Of a DNA stretch of 64,000 bases, positions 53,019 through 60,987 are shown piece after piece. Origin of the DNA: Granulicella mallensis. GTDB lineage: Bacteria > Acidobacteriota > Terriglobia > Terriglobales > Acidobacteriaceae. Numbering within the stretch: position 1 is the stretch's first letter; every line of letters starts with the position of its first letter. A program made the position numbers and the translations under genes. The stretch is taken from assembly GCF_014203225.1 (NCBI RefSeq), contig NZ_JACHIO010000017.1, forward strand, positions 1 to 64,000, given 5' to 3'. The notes beneath the pieces were generated by a model. It ran no database searches and was not told the DNA's origin. It saw only the letters and a program-made list of their open reading frames with translations.

Positions 53019-54398
53019 CTACCAGGCGTGTACAGCTACAACTTCAGTTGCCGCGGGTTTGAAGTCTATGACCTTGACGTGAAGGATCAGCTGCAGATTT
53101 CGGCTTGCCCAGTCTTTCGGCAGGTGATGCACCATGTCGGAGATCGCGGCGGGGTTGCAGACGAAGTCGGCGGCAGCCAGGGTTCCGTACTGCCCCATGC
53201 CGGCGACGCTGAGCAGAGGAACATCGCCGGGGCTTTGGATGAGCCGGGTGACGATCGCGTAGTCCTCGGTGTCGTGTGAATCCAGGGAGGCATGCAGCAG
53301 CCAGCGCCGATGGGGGTCCTGGTCGTCATCGATTTCGTTGCGAGCACGCATGACGAAGCGCAGGCCTTTGGTCAGCTCCACCGTCATCGGATTGTTGAAG
53401 CCGCCGACCAGTAGCGTGGGACTGTTGCGCAGTTCGGCGAAGGAGATGTCGTTGGGAAAGCGCTCCTGGAAGGTCTGCTTCTGCCGGGTGATCGTGGCTA
53501 CCAGTGCAGAAACGGATGCGACGTCGCCCAGAGCGACGAAGCTGTTCTCTGCCGGGTGCAGATCGCTGCCGTGGAGGGTTGCCGTTGGAGCGAACGGAAC
53601 GAAGAACTCCTGGCCGTGCGTCTCAAGCTGATGATCACGCGCGTACTGGTCGGTGACGCTGTCGGAGAGCCGGTATACGGCGTTGCTTCCGATGACGATG
53701 ATGACCGGCTTCGGACTGTTCGTCCAGGGAGCCCAGAACTTTTTGAAGCCTTCGGTTTGAGCGTTGTTCCAGTGAGCCCAAATGGCGATTCCCCCAAGGA
53801 GGAGAAGGACAGCTGCTGAGATCCAGATCTTCCAGCTTCTTTTTTTGGCGGAGGGGTCGCGCAAAGTGGCGGAGACTGTCGTTTTTTGGGGAACTTCGGG
53901 ATTTTGGTGAGGTTCGGGATCGAGCGCTGGAAGGCTTGTGCAGGCAGGTTCAGGATTTATTCCAACAGGTGGAATAAATCCGCCAGCCGCTCCGTGGACG
54001 GCTTCATGAGGAGTGTCGTTCCACCGAAAGGTCGCGCGGTAGCAACCGGAGGGGATCTCGATGTAAACGTCCGGGGTCTCGTGCAGCGACTGATAGTACT
54101 GCGCCAGACGCTTTCGGACTTCGGCTACCCGGATTCGTACCACCGGATCGTCTCCGGTCTCGTAGTCCGGCCGCCGGCCGAAGACCTCCGAGCCGATTAC
54201 CCGTTCGCGCAGAAGATTGTCCTCACCGGCGAGCGTGTGCTTGACGATGTAGCGCAGCAGGCTCTGCCCCTGCAGCGTGTTCCGAAAGGGAGGGCTGGAG
54301 AGGATTAATTCGAGCGCCTGGTACACGCGCTCGGGGCTTCGAGATCCTGTTCCCTGGTTGTCCTCCGATGCAGAGGCCGGGTTGATGAGTGTTTCCAT
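53019..54398 (-). CDS. Membrane-anchored winged-helix-type regulator
   Basis: The 459-residue protein has an N-terminal cytosolic domain of a kind common in Acidobacteriota (about 25-125; LLRYIVKHTLAGE, GSEVFGRRPDYETGDDPVVR, VRKRLAQYYQ), resembling transcriptional activator DNA-binding domains, a Pro-rich linker, one transmembrane helix (about 190-210) and a periplasmic domain of about 250 residues with no clear homology. The architecture is CadC/ToxR-like, so it may sense an envelope signal and control nearby genes directly. It is divergent from the Oar receptor gene (208 bases apart) and in line with the phosphoesterase gene. Confidence 0.75.
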   Translation of the reverse strand: METLINPASASEDNQGTGSRSPERVYQALELILSSPPFRNTLQGQSLLRYIVKHTLAGEDNLLRERVIGSEVFGRRPDYETGDDPVVRIRVAEVRKRLAQYYQSLHETPDVYIEIPSGCYRATFRWNDTPHEAVHGAAGGFIPPVGINPEPACTSLPALDPEPHQNPEVPQKTTVSATLRDPSAKKRSWKIWISAAVLLLLGGIAIWAHWNNAQTEGFKKFWAPWTNSPKPVIIVIGSNAVYRLSDSVTDQYARDHQLETHGQEFFVPFAPTATLHGSDLHPAENSFVALGDVASVSALVATITRQKQTFQERFPNDISFAELRNSPTLLVGGFNNPMTVELTKGLRFVMRARNEIDDDQDPHRRWLLHASLDSHDTEDYAIVTRLIQSPGDVPLLSVAGMGQYGTLAAADFVCNPAAISDMVHHLPKDWASRNLQLILHVKVIDFKPAATEVVAVHAW

Positions 54399-54606
54399 GA
54401 ATGGTTATGTCTACGAGGCGGTATAGTACCCCCCTGTAATCTGACCTGTCAAACACGCAGAATCAAGCAGTTAGACCGGTAACGAACCGTACATTGCTTG
54501 TGGCCTCTGTATTCAGGAGCGTCTTGTGATGCGGGCTGAAGAAAGCCAAAAATTTTGATCTGTAGTTCCGGCGAGAACGCCCATGCAGCACTTTCAGGAG
54601 ACCCAC

Positions 54607-57600
54607 ATGAATCAGATGCAGAAGAAACATTCTTTACCGAAGCGGCTCCTTACAATGAGTGTGCTCTCAGCCTGCCTGCTTGTTCCCGCAGGCATAAGCA
54701 TTCTTCCCGTGCCTGCTTTTGCGCAAGTTACTACTGCGTCGCTCTCTGGAACGGTGACGGATCAGACCGGGGCCATTGTTCCTAACGCGGTTATCAAGTT
54801 GCGTAACTCTCTTAGCGGTGACACGCGCTCCGGCAAGTCCAACAACTCGGGTTTCTTCACCTTCGCCGGTGTCTCCTCCGGCGACTACAGCGCCACGATC
54901 AGCTCTCCGGGCTTCCAAGAGCTTGTCGAATCAGGCATCCACCTGGATCCAGGAGACAGCCGCAACCTGCCATCCCTCGCCCTGAAGCCCGGAAAGACAA
55001 CCGAGACCGTAACCGTTCAAGCGGAGACGGATGTTCCGTTGGACTCCGGGGAACGCAGCGACCTGATCACAGCGGAACAGATCAAGCATCTTTCCGTCGA
55101 AGGGCGTGACGTCACCGAGCTCTTCAAAACGCTACCCGGTTTTGCCATAGCGAACACGGCGAACGGCAGTGGCATTGCCACCAACTCCTCCTATGACCCT
55201 TCGCAGGTGAACGTGAACGGGGCGTTGGGAAGCTACGCTGCCAATGGCAACCCTCTCGAGGGCGTCAGCCTGAAGCTGGACGGCGCGGACATTACCGATC
55301 CCGGCAACTATGGTGCGGCTATCCAGAACGTGAACTACGACATGGTGGCCGAGGTCAAGGTACAGGTCTCAAACTTTGGCGCGGACATCGCCAATGGGCC
55401 CGTTGTCGTGAGTGCCGTCACAAAGGCTGGGGGCAACCAGTATCACGGGGAGCTCTATACCTACGCTCGCACCTACCAGTTGGACTCCACGGATGCTCTG
55501 GCCAAGGCTACCGGATCAGCCAAGGACCCAGACCGTGAGGTCTATCCAGGATTCAATGTCGGCGGCCCAGTCCTGATTCCGGGAACGAACTTCAATCACA
55601 ATAAGGCACTGACCTTCTTCGCCGGCGCGGAAGACTATGCGCAACGCAATATCTATGCGTACGGAGGCGCCTCCGGAGCCCTGGTACACGCGCTTGTGCC
55701 TACCGCGAACATGCGCGGCGGAAACTTCAGCGCCTCGGAGCTACAGGCTTACCTGGGACCCCAGCTTTATACGAATTCGGCATACTCGCAACTTGCCACC
55801 GTTCCCACGACGGCCAAAGACGGCTCAACTTTAGCGACGCCAGGAATCATCCCCACCAGTTATCAGGATCCGGGCTTCCAGGCCATCTTCAACGCCTATC
55901 CGATGCCGAACCAGGTGGCGACCCTGGCCAATCCCTATAACTGGCAGTCGCAGGACTTTATCAACGATGACCTGTGGCAGGTTCTCGGTCGTGTCGACCT
56001 CGCCATCTCGCAGAAGAACCATCTGTTTGCACGTTACACGGTAGAACGGGGCGGGTCGGGAGAGCCTACGGCCATTTACTACAATCCGGGCCAACTCAAC
56101 ACTCCTGGTGGAGGTCTGAGCTCCATCAACTCGCAAAGCGCGGCAGCCAACCTCACCACGATCATCACCCCGACGCTCACAAACCAGATCTTCGGCAACT
56201 TTGCCTACCTGGACCAGGCTTTTGTCAGCCCCAATCCCAGCGCGCTGACCAACTATCCGTATCAGGGAGCGTTCGCGAATAACCGGCACGTCCTTCCGCA
56301 ACTGGCGAGCTATAACGGCCAGGACGGATTGCCCCTCGCCATTATTCCGGATTATTCCCTTGGGCCGATCTTCTCGCATAAGTTCGCTCCCGAGGGAGGC
56401 GACAATGTGACGAAGGTATGGGGAACGCACATGGCAACCTTCGGTGTCTACGTGGAGCGAATCACGAACAATCAGATCACTGCTGGAACTCCTACCAACG
56501 GCCAGATTGGAGGCGAGTATTACTTTCCAGGAGCGGGCCAGACGATCACGGACGTCGACGGTTCGACTCCAACCCTGTCCGGAAACTGGGTTGCCAATAA
56601 CTACGAAGGATTCGTCAGTAGTTACTCGCAGACAAATGTCGCGCCGCAATCCAATATGTACTTCTGGAATACGGATTTCTTTGCCACCGATTCATGGAAA
56701 GTCGTTCCGAAATTTACTTTGAATTACGGTCTGCGCGTCGAGCATCTCGGTCTTTGGAACGATGCTCATGGCCAGGGTGTGGCCATCTTCAATCCTTCCC
56801 TGATCACCAGTGCGACGCCCGCCTCACCGTACCCTGGCTTTATCTGGCATGCGCTCGATCCTTCCCTGCCCCTCTCGGGCAATCACTCCATGGGGGCGTT
56901 CGTGGAGCCCCGGTTCGGTTTTGCCTGGGATATACAAGGAAACGGAAACACCGTGCTGCGCGGCGGCTGGGGTGAATACCGTGCGCATGACTCTTACAAC
57001 GATGCCGCCGCCGCGCTTAACTTCACGGAACATTCGACCTCAGTGACCGAATCGGGAAATGGCGGCGCGTCCTTGGCCGCGATCAGCAAATTGCAGCTCT
57101 CGCCGGCGAATGGGGCCATTCCGAACACGAATACCGTCAATATCAGCGGGGCTTCTTCCGCCATCACCATGGGAGATCGCGAGGAGCCGCTGGTCGACAC
57201 TTACAGTGTGACTCTCAATCAAGCGCTCCCCTGGAAGATGAATCTCCTTGCCGGATATGTCGGGAACAACAGCCGGTTCCTTTTGAATAATGGCAGCAGC
57301 CAGACGGTAGCCCTGGACAACCTCAACGCTATCCCCATCGGCGGTTTGTACAAACCCAACCCGACCCCAGGCCCGTGTTTCGGACAAGTGCTGGTGCCTC
57401 TTGGCATCACTCCCACCGGTGCTGCCTGTTCCATTACAGCGACCGGTGCAGGCACGGCCCAAGTCAATAACTACCGTCCCCTGAACACGGCGCTGGTGCA
57501 GTATGGCGCTATCGATGTGCCGAATCACAACCTGTTCGCCAACTATAACGGCCTGCAACTCGGACTGACACACCAGACCGGACGCCTCCTGTTCAACGTC

Positions 57601-58365
57601 AACTACACGTACAGCAAGGCCATGGGCATCCAGGGAGGCGCCAACAACGGTAACCCAGGCAATCCTTTCAACATCTATGACGACTATGGTCCAGAAAGCT
57701 TCGACCGGACGCACGTCTTCAATGCTTCCTATACGTTCGAGGTAGGATCGCCGGTCCACAATAAACTCGTCGGACAACTTACCAATGGATGGGAAATCTC
57801 GGGAATTACAAATATCCAGAGCGGCCCCGACATTGTCACCACCACGAACAACCCGGGGTTCGGCCTCAACGGCACCATTGGACAGCAGTATCTTCCAGGC
57901 GGCGCCCAGAACCCCGGCTACATCACAATCAGCAATACGGCCTACCTGGGCACGCCGGACGTGAGCTTGCAGCCTACACTGACCTGCAATCCTCACTCGG
58001 GCCTGGGCAAGCGCCAGTTCATCAATGGCAACTGCTTCGGTACACCGAACTTCGGCAAGAACGGTCCCTACCAATATCCGTATCTCCGGGGGCCGGCCTA
58101 TTTCGATACTGACCTGAGCGCGCAGAAGAGCTTTGCGATCAAGGGAAGCCAGAATATCCAGTTTCGTATCTCGGGGTTCAATTTCATCAACCATGCCCTG
58201 ACTACGTTTACCGGAGATTTCCCCAACGAATATCAACTCAACCTCACGAATCCCAATGGGACCAGCTTTAACCAGGGTGCTCCTAATCCCTCGCTGGGGT
58301 TTGGTACGGCAGCTTATTCCACTGGCCGACGGGTCGTTGAACTGATGGCAAAGTACAACTTCTAG
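54607..58365 (+). CDS. Oar-like TonB-dependent receptor
   Basis: The 1252-residue outer-membrane protein has a signal peptide (about 1-40), an N-terminal carboxypeptidase-regulatory-like beta domain (SLSGTVTDQTGAIVPNAVIK, about 45-130), a plug domain (about 140-260; VEGRDVTELFKTLPG) and a large 22-strand-type barrel ending in a C-terminal Phe (ELMAKYNF). These receptors are greatly expanded in Acidobacteriota and are thought to import large or plant-derived substrates. The ATG at 54607 has AGGAG six bases upstream; an ATG at 54583 has none. GH3 and GH31 genes follow, suggesting saccharide uptake. Confidence 0.92.
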   Translation: MNQMQKKHSLPKRLLTMSVLSACLLVPAGISILPVPAFAQVTTASLSGTVTDQTGAIVPNAVIKLRNSLSGDTRSGKSNNSGFFTFAGVSSGDYSATISSPGFQELVESGIHLDPGDSRNLPSLALKPGKTTETVTVQAETDVPLDSGERSDLITAEQIKHLSVEGRDVTELFKTLPGFAIANTANGSGIATNSSYDPSQVNVNGALGSYAANGNPLEGVSLKLDGADITDPGNYGAAIQNVNYDMVAEVKVQVSNFGADIANGPVVVSAVTKAGGNQYHGELYTYARTYQLDSTDALAKATGSAKDPDREVYPGFNVGGPVLIPGTNFNHNKALTFFAGAEDYAQRNIYAYGGASGALVHALVPTANMRGGNFSASELQAYLGPQLYTNSAYSQLATVPTTAKDGSTLATPGIIPTSYQDPGFQAIFNAYPMPNQVATLANPYNWQSQDFINDDLWQVLGRVDLAISQKNHLFARYTVERGGSGEPTAIYYNPGQLNTPGGGLSSINSQSAAANLTTIITPTLTNQIFGNFAYLDQAFVSPNPSALTNYPYQGAFANNRHVLPQLASYNGQDGLPLAIIPDYSLGPIFSHKFAPEGGDNVTKVWGTHMATFGVYVERITNNQITAGTPTNGQIGGEYYFPGAGQTITDVDGSTPTLSGNWVANNYEGFVSSYSQTNVAPQSNMYFWNTDFFATDSWKVVPKFTLNYGLRVEHLGLWNDAHGQGVAIFNPSLITSATPASPYPGFIWHALDPSLPLSGNHSMGAFVEPRFGFAWDIQGNGNTVLRGGWGEYRAHDSYNDAAAALNFTEHSTSVTESGNGGASLAAISKLQLSPANGAIPNTNTVNISGASSAITMGDREEPLVDTYSVTLNQALPWKMNLLAGYVGNNSRFLLNNGSSQTVALDNLNAIPIGGLYKPNPTPGPCFGQVLVPLGITPTGAACSITATGAGTAQVNNYRPLNTALVQYGAIDVPNHNLFANYNGLQLGLTHQTGRLLFNVNYTYSKAMGIQGGANNGNPGNPFNIYDDYGPESFDRTHVFNASYTFEVGSPVHNKLVGQLTNGWEISGITNIQSGPDIVTTTNNPGFGLNGTIGQQYLPGGAQNPGYITISNTAYLGTPDVSLQPTLTCNPHSGLGKRQFINGNCFGTPNFGKNGPYQYPYLRGPAYFDTDLSAQKSFAIKGSQNIQFRISGFNFINHALTTFTGDFPNEYQLNLTNPNGTSFNQGAPNPSLGFGTAAYSTGRRVVELMAKYNF

Positions 58366-58371
58366 TTCGTA

Positions 58372-58402
58372 CCCATGGCGGGTGGTTGTCACCCGCCATG
58401 GG
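58372..58402 (+). terminator. Perfect hairpin immediately after the receptor gene
   Basis: A 13-bp perfect stem (58372-58384 with 58390-58402) with a GTTGT loop starts six bases after the stop codon. There is no T-run, so it could be a terminator, an attenuator or a 3' stabiliser separating high receptor expression from the downstream hydrolases. Confidence 0.65.
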
Positions 58403-58445
58403 AATTACAGGTAAGTCGTGCTGGGGCTGGAAGGAAGCTTTTGTT

Positions 58446-58690
58446 TTTCTGGTTGTCATTCCGAGCGCAGCGAGCGAACCTGCTGTCTCCCGTTCTTCGC
58501 TCGGATTACCTCCATGGTGACTGGAAGCAAGAGGTTTAGCTTGTACCAGCACAAGTTAAAAACGGGAGGAAGCAGGTTCCTCGCTTCGCTCGAAATGACA
58601 ACAAGAAAAGCAAGTGCAAAGACAAAAGCAAGTACAACAACAAGTACAGAAGCAGATTCCCTTCGGGAATGACAACAAGAAAAGCAACAG
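58446..58690. repeat. Family A inverted repeat plus CAA-rich low-complexity tract
   Basis: Arms 58446-58493 and about 58563-58611 carry the family A core GTCATTCCGAGCG, and a third half-element is at about 58656-58690. They are followed up to 58730 by a low-complexity CAA/GCAA tract. The gap 58366-58745 holds this and a hairpin at 58372-58402; a Gln/Lys/Asn-rich frame through it is not a real protein. Confidence 0.75.
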
Positions 58691-58745
58691 CAAAAACAAA
58701 AACAGCAGCAACTGCAAGAGCAAGAGCAATCAGGAGAACCGTTTG

Positions 58746-60965
58746 ATGTTGGCCCAGAAATTCTCTCTCTCTCTCAACTCCAAAACAACAGTGCCCGTCC
58801 GCACTGCGTTTCTCCTGCTATGCCTGGTTCCAGTGGCGTCCGTGATGGCTGCACAAAAGGTGGCAGCACCTCCTGTGTATCTGGACTCGCATGCTGATCC
58901 GGAGAGCCGCATCACCGCCCTGCTTGCTTCCATGACACTCGACGAGAAGATCCATGCGCTCAGCACGGATCCTTCGGTGCCGAGGCTTGGTGTCGCTGGA
59001 ACAAATCATGTCGAGGGACTGCATGGGCTTGCGCTGGGCGGGCCTGGGCACTGGGAGGGACATTCGGAGGGGCACGCGATGATGAATGTCATTCCTACAA
59101 CGCAGTTTCCGCAGTCGCGCGGACTGGGACAGACCTGGGATCCTTCCCTGCTACAGAAGGCCGCGGCGCAGGAGGCCTATGAGACGCGCTTTGCCTTTGG
59201 CAAATACCATCGCGGTGGTTTAGTCGTTCGCGCACCGAACGCCGACCTGAGCCGTGATCCGCGCTGGGGACGTGGTGAGGAGAGCTATGGCGAAGATCCT
59301 TTCCTCGTCGGCACGCTTGCCACGGCGTTTGCGCATGGGCTTCAAGGCGACGATCCGCATGTCTGGATGACAGCGTCGCTGCTCAAGCACTTCCTGGCCA
59401 ACAGCAACGAGGACGGTCGCGATGGTTCGTCGTCCAACTTCGATGCGCGGCTCTTTCATGAGTACTATGCAGTTCCCTTTCGCATGGCCATTGAAGAGGG
59501 ACACGCCGATGCCATGATGACCTCTTACAACGCGTGGAACAGCGTGCCGATGACGGCCAATCCCGTGGTTCGCGACGTGGTGATGGCACAGTGGGGCCTC
59601 GACGGGATCGTCTGCACGGACGCCGGCGCGCTTACCAACATGGTGAAGCAGCACCATACGTATGCCACGATGCCGGAGGCTGCGGCAGCGGCTATTCATG
59701 CGGGGATCAACCAGTTTCTCGACGACTATCAGCAGCCGGTACGCGATGCGCTGCAGCAGAAACTCATCACGGAACAGGACATCGACCGCAACCTGCGCGG
59801 CGTCTACCGCGTGATGCTGCATCTTGGCCTGCTCGATCCGTCGGCGAACTCTCCTTACGCTCACATTGGCGCGTTCGATCAAGCGCAGAGCGATCCATGG
59901 AATACGGAGGCCCCGCGGGCGCTTGTACGCCGGGTTACCGACGAATCGATTGTGTTGCTGAAGAACACCGGCGGAACGCTGCCGCTCGATGCGGCGAAGC
60001 TGAAGTCTATCGCTGTTATCGGGCAGTGGGGTGACACCGTGGCGCTGGACTGGTACAGCGGAACACCGCTGCTCTCCGTGACTCCGCTTGAAGGCATTCG
60101 GCGGCGGGCTGCCGGGGCTTCGGTCGTGTTCAATGATGGCAAGGACGAAGCAGCAGCAGCGGCGCTGGCGGCGCATTCGGAGGCCGTGATTGTGATCGTC
60201 GGCAACCATCCCACGTGCGATGCGGGATGGAACAAATGCGCTCTACCCAGCGAGGGCAAGGAGGCGATCGATCGCAAGAGCCTGACGCTGCCCGATGAGT
60301 CGCTGGTGAAGGCGGTGCTTGCCGCCAATCCTCACGCTATCGTGGTGCTACAGACCAGCTTTCCGTACACCACGAACTGGACGCAGGAGCATGCGCCCGC
60401 GATCCTCGAGATCACGCACAACAGTGAAGAGCAAGGCACGGCGCTGGCCGATGTTCTCTTCGGCGACTACAACCCGGCGGGTCGTTTGACGCAGACGTGG
60501 CCTGCCTCGCTCGAACAGCTTCCCCCGATGATGGACTACGACCTGCGGCACGGACGCACCTATCTCTACGCCGAGAAGACGCCGCTCTATCCGTTTGGCT
60601 TCGGCCTGAGCTATACCAGCTTTGCCTATAGCGATCTCACGGTCACGCAACGCGGCAAGTCCATTGCCGTGCAGGTAACGGTTGCCAACACGGGATCTCG
60701 CGCGGGAGACGAGGTGGTGCAAATCTATGCCGCACACCAGGGTTCAACCGTGCCGCGCCCTATCGAAGAGTTGAAGGCGTTTCGGCGCGTTGCGTTACGT
60801 GCGGGAGAGAAGCAGGTTGTTCGCTTCGAGATTCCAGTCACCAGCCTCGCCTACTGGGACGAGGCAACACATCGCTTTATCGTCGAAGGTGATCGCGTCG
60901 AGTTTCGAGCGGCCGCTTCCTCTGCCGATGTTCGTTTGAAGCACACACTGCTGGTACAGCCGTAG
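58746..60965 (+). CDS. Secreted GH3 beta-glucosidase/beta-xylosidase
   Basis: From ATG 58746 (AGGAG nine bases upstream) the protein has 739 residues: a signal peptide (about 1-36), the GH3 barrel with nucleophile D292 (GIVCTDAGAL) and KH pair in LLKHFLAN, the C-terminal GH3 domain and a fibronectin-III-like end. The WGRGEESYGEDPFL segment is characteristic of bacterial beta-glucosidase/beta-xylosidase enzymes. The frame is open to 58614, but the extra residues are repeat-derived. GH31 follows after 22 bases, so the two hydrolases form an operon, plausibly removing beta-glucosyl units from oligosaccharides brought in by the Oar receptor. Confidence 0.92.
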   Translation: MLAQKFSLSLNSKTTVPVRTAFLLLCLVPVASVMAAQKVAAPPVYLDSHADPESRITALLASMTLDEKIHALSTDPSVPRLGVAGTNHVEGLHGLALGGPGHWEGHSEGHAMMNVIPTTQFPQSRGLGQTWDPSLLQKAAAQEAYETRFAFGKYHRGGLVVRAPNADLSRDPRWGRGEESYGEDPFLVGTLATAFAHGLQGDDPHVWMTASLLKHFLANSNEDGRDGSSSNFDARLFHEYYAVPFRMAIEEGHADAMMTSYNAWNSVPMTANPVVRDVVMAQWGLDGIVCTDAGALTNMVKQHHTYATMPEAAAAAIHAGINQFLDDYQQPVRDALQQKLITEQDIDRNLRGVYRVMLHLGLLDPSANSPYAHIGAFDQAQSDPWNTEAPRALVRRVTDESIVLLKNTGGTLPLDAAKLKSIAVIGQWGDTVALDWYSGTPLLSVTPLEGIRRRAAGASVVFNDGKDEAAAAALAAHSEAVIVIVGNHPTCDAGWNKCALPSEGKEAIDRKSLTLPDESLVKAVLAANPHAIVVLQTSFPYTTNWTQEHAPAILEITHNSEEQGTALADVLFGDYNPAGRLTQTWPASLEQLPPMMDYDLRHGRTYLYAEKTPLYPFGFGLSYTSFAYSDLTVTQRGKSIAVQVTVANTGSRAGDEVVQIYAAHQGSTVPRPIEELKAFRRVALRAGEKQVVRFEIPVTSLAYWDEATHRFIVEGDRVEFRAAASSADVRLKHTLLVQP

Positions 60966-60987
60966 ATTGTTTTTCTGGAGATTGTTG

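Noticed and set aside
57040-58392. 450-codon frame antisense to the Oar receptor
   Set aside because: The plus-strand receptor has a signal peptide, domains and C-terminal Phe; the antisense product shows none.
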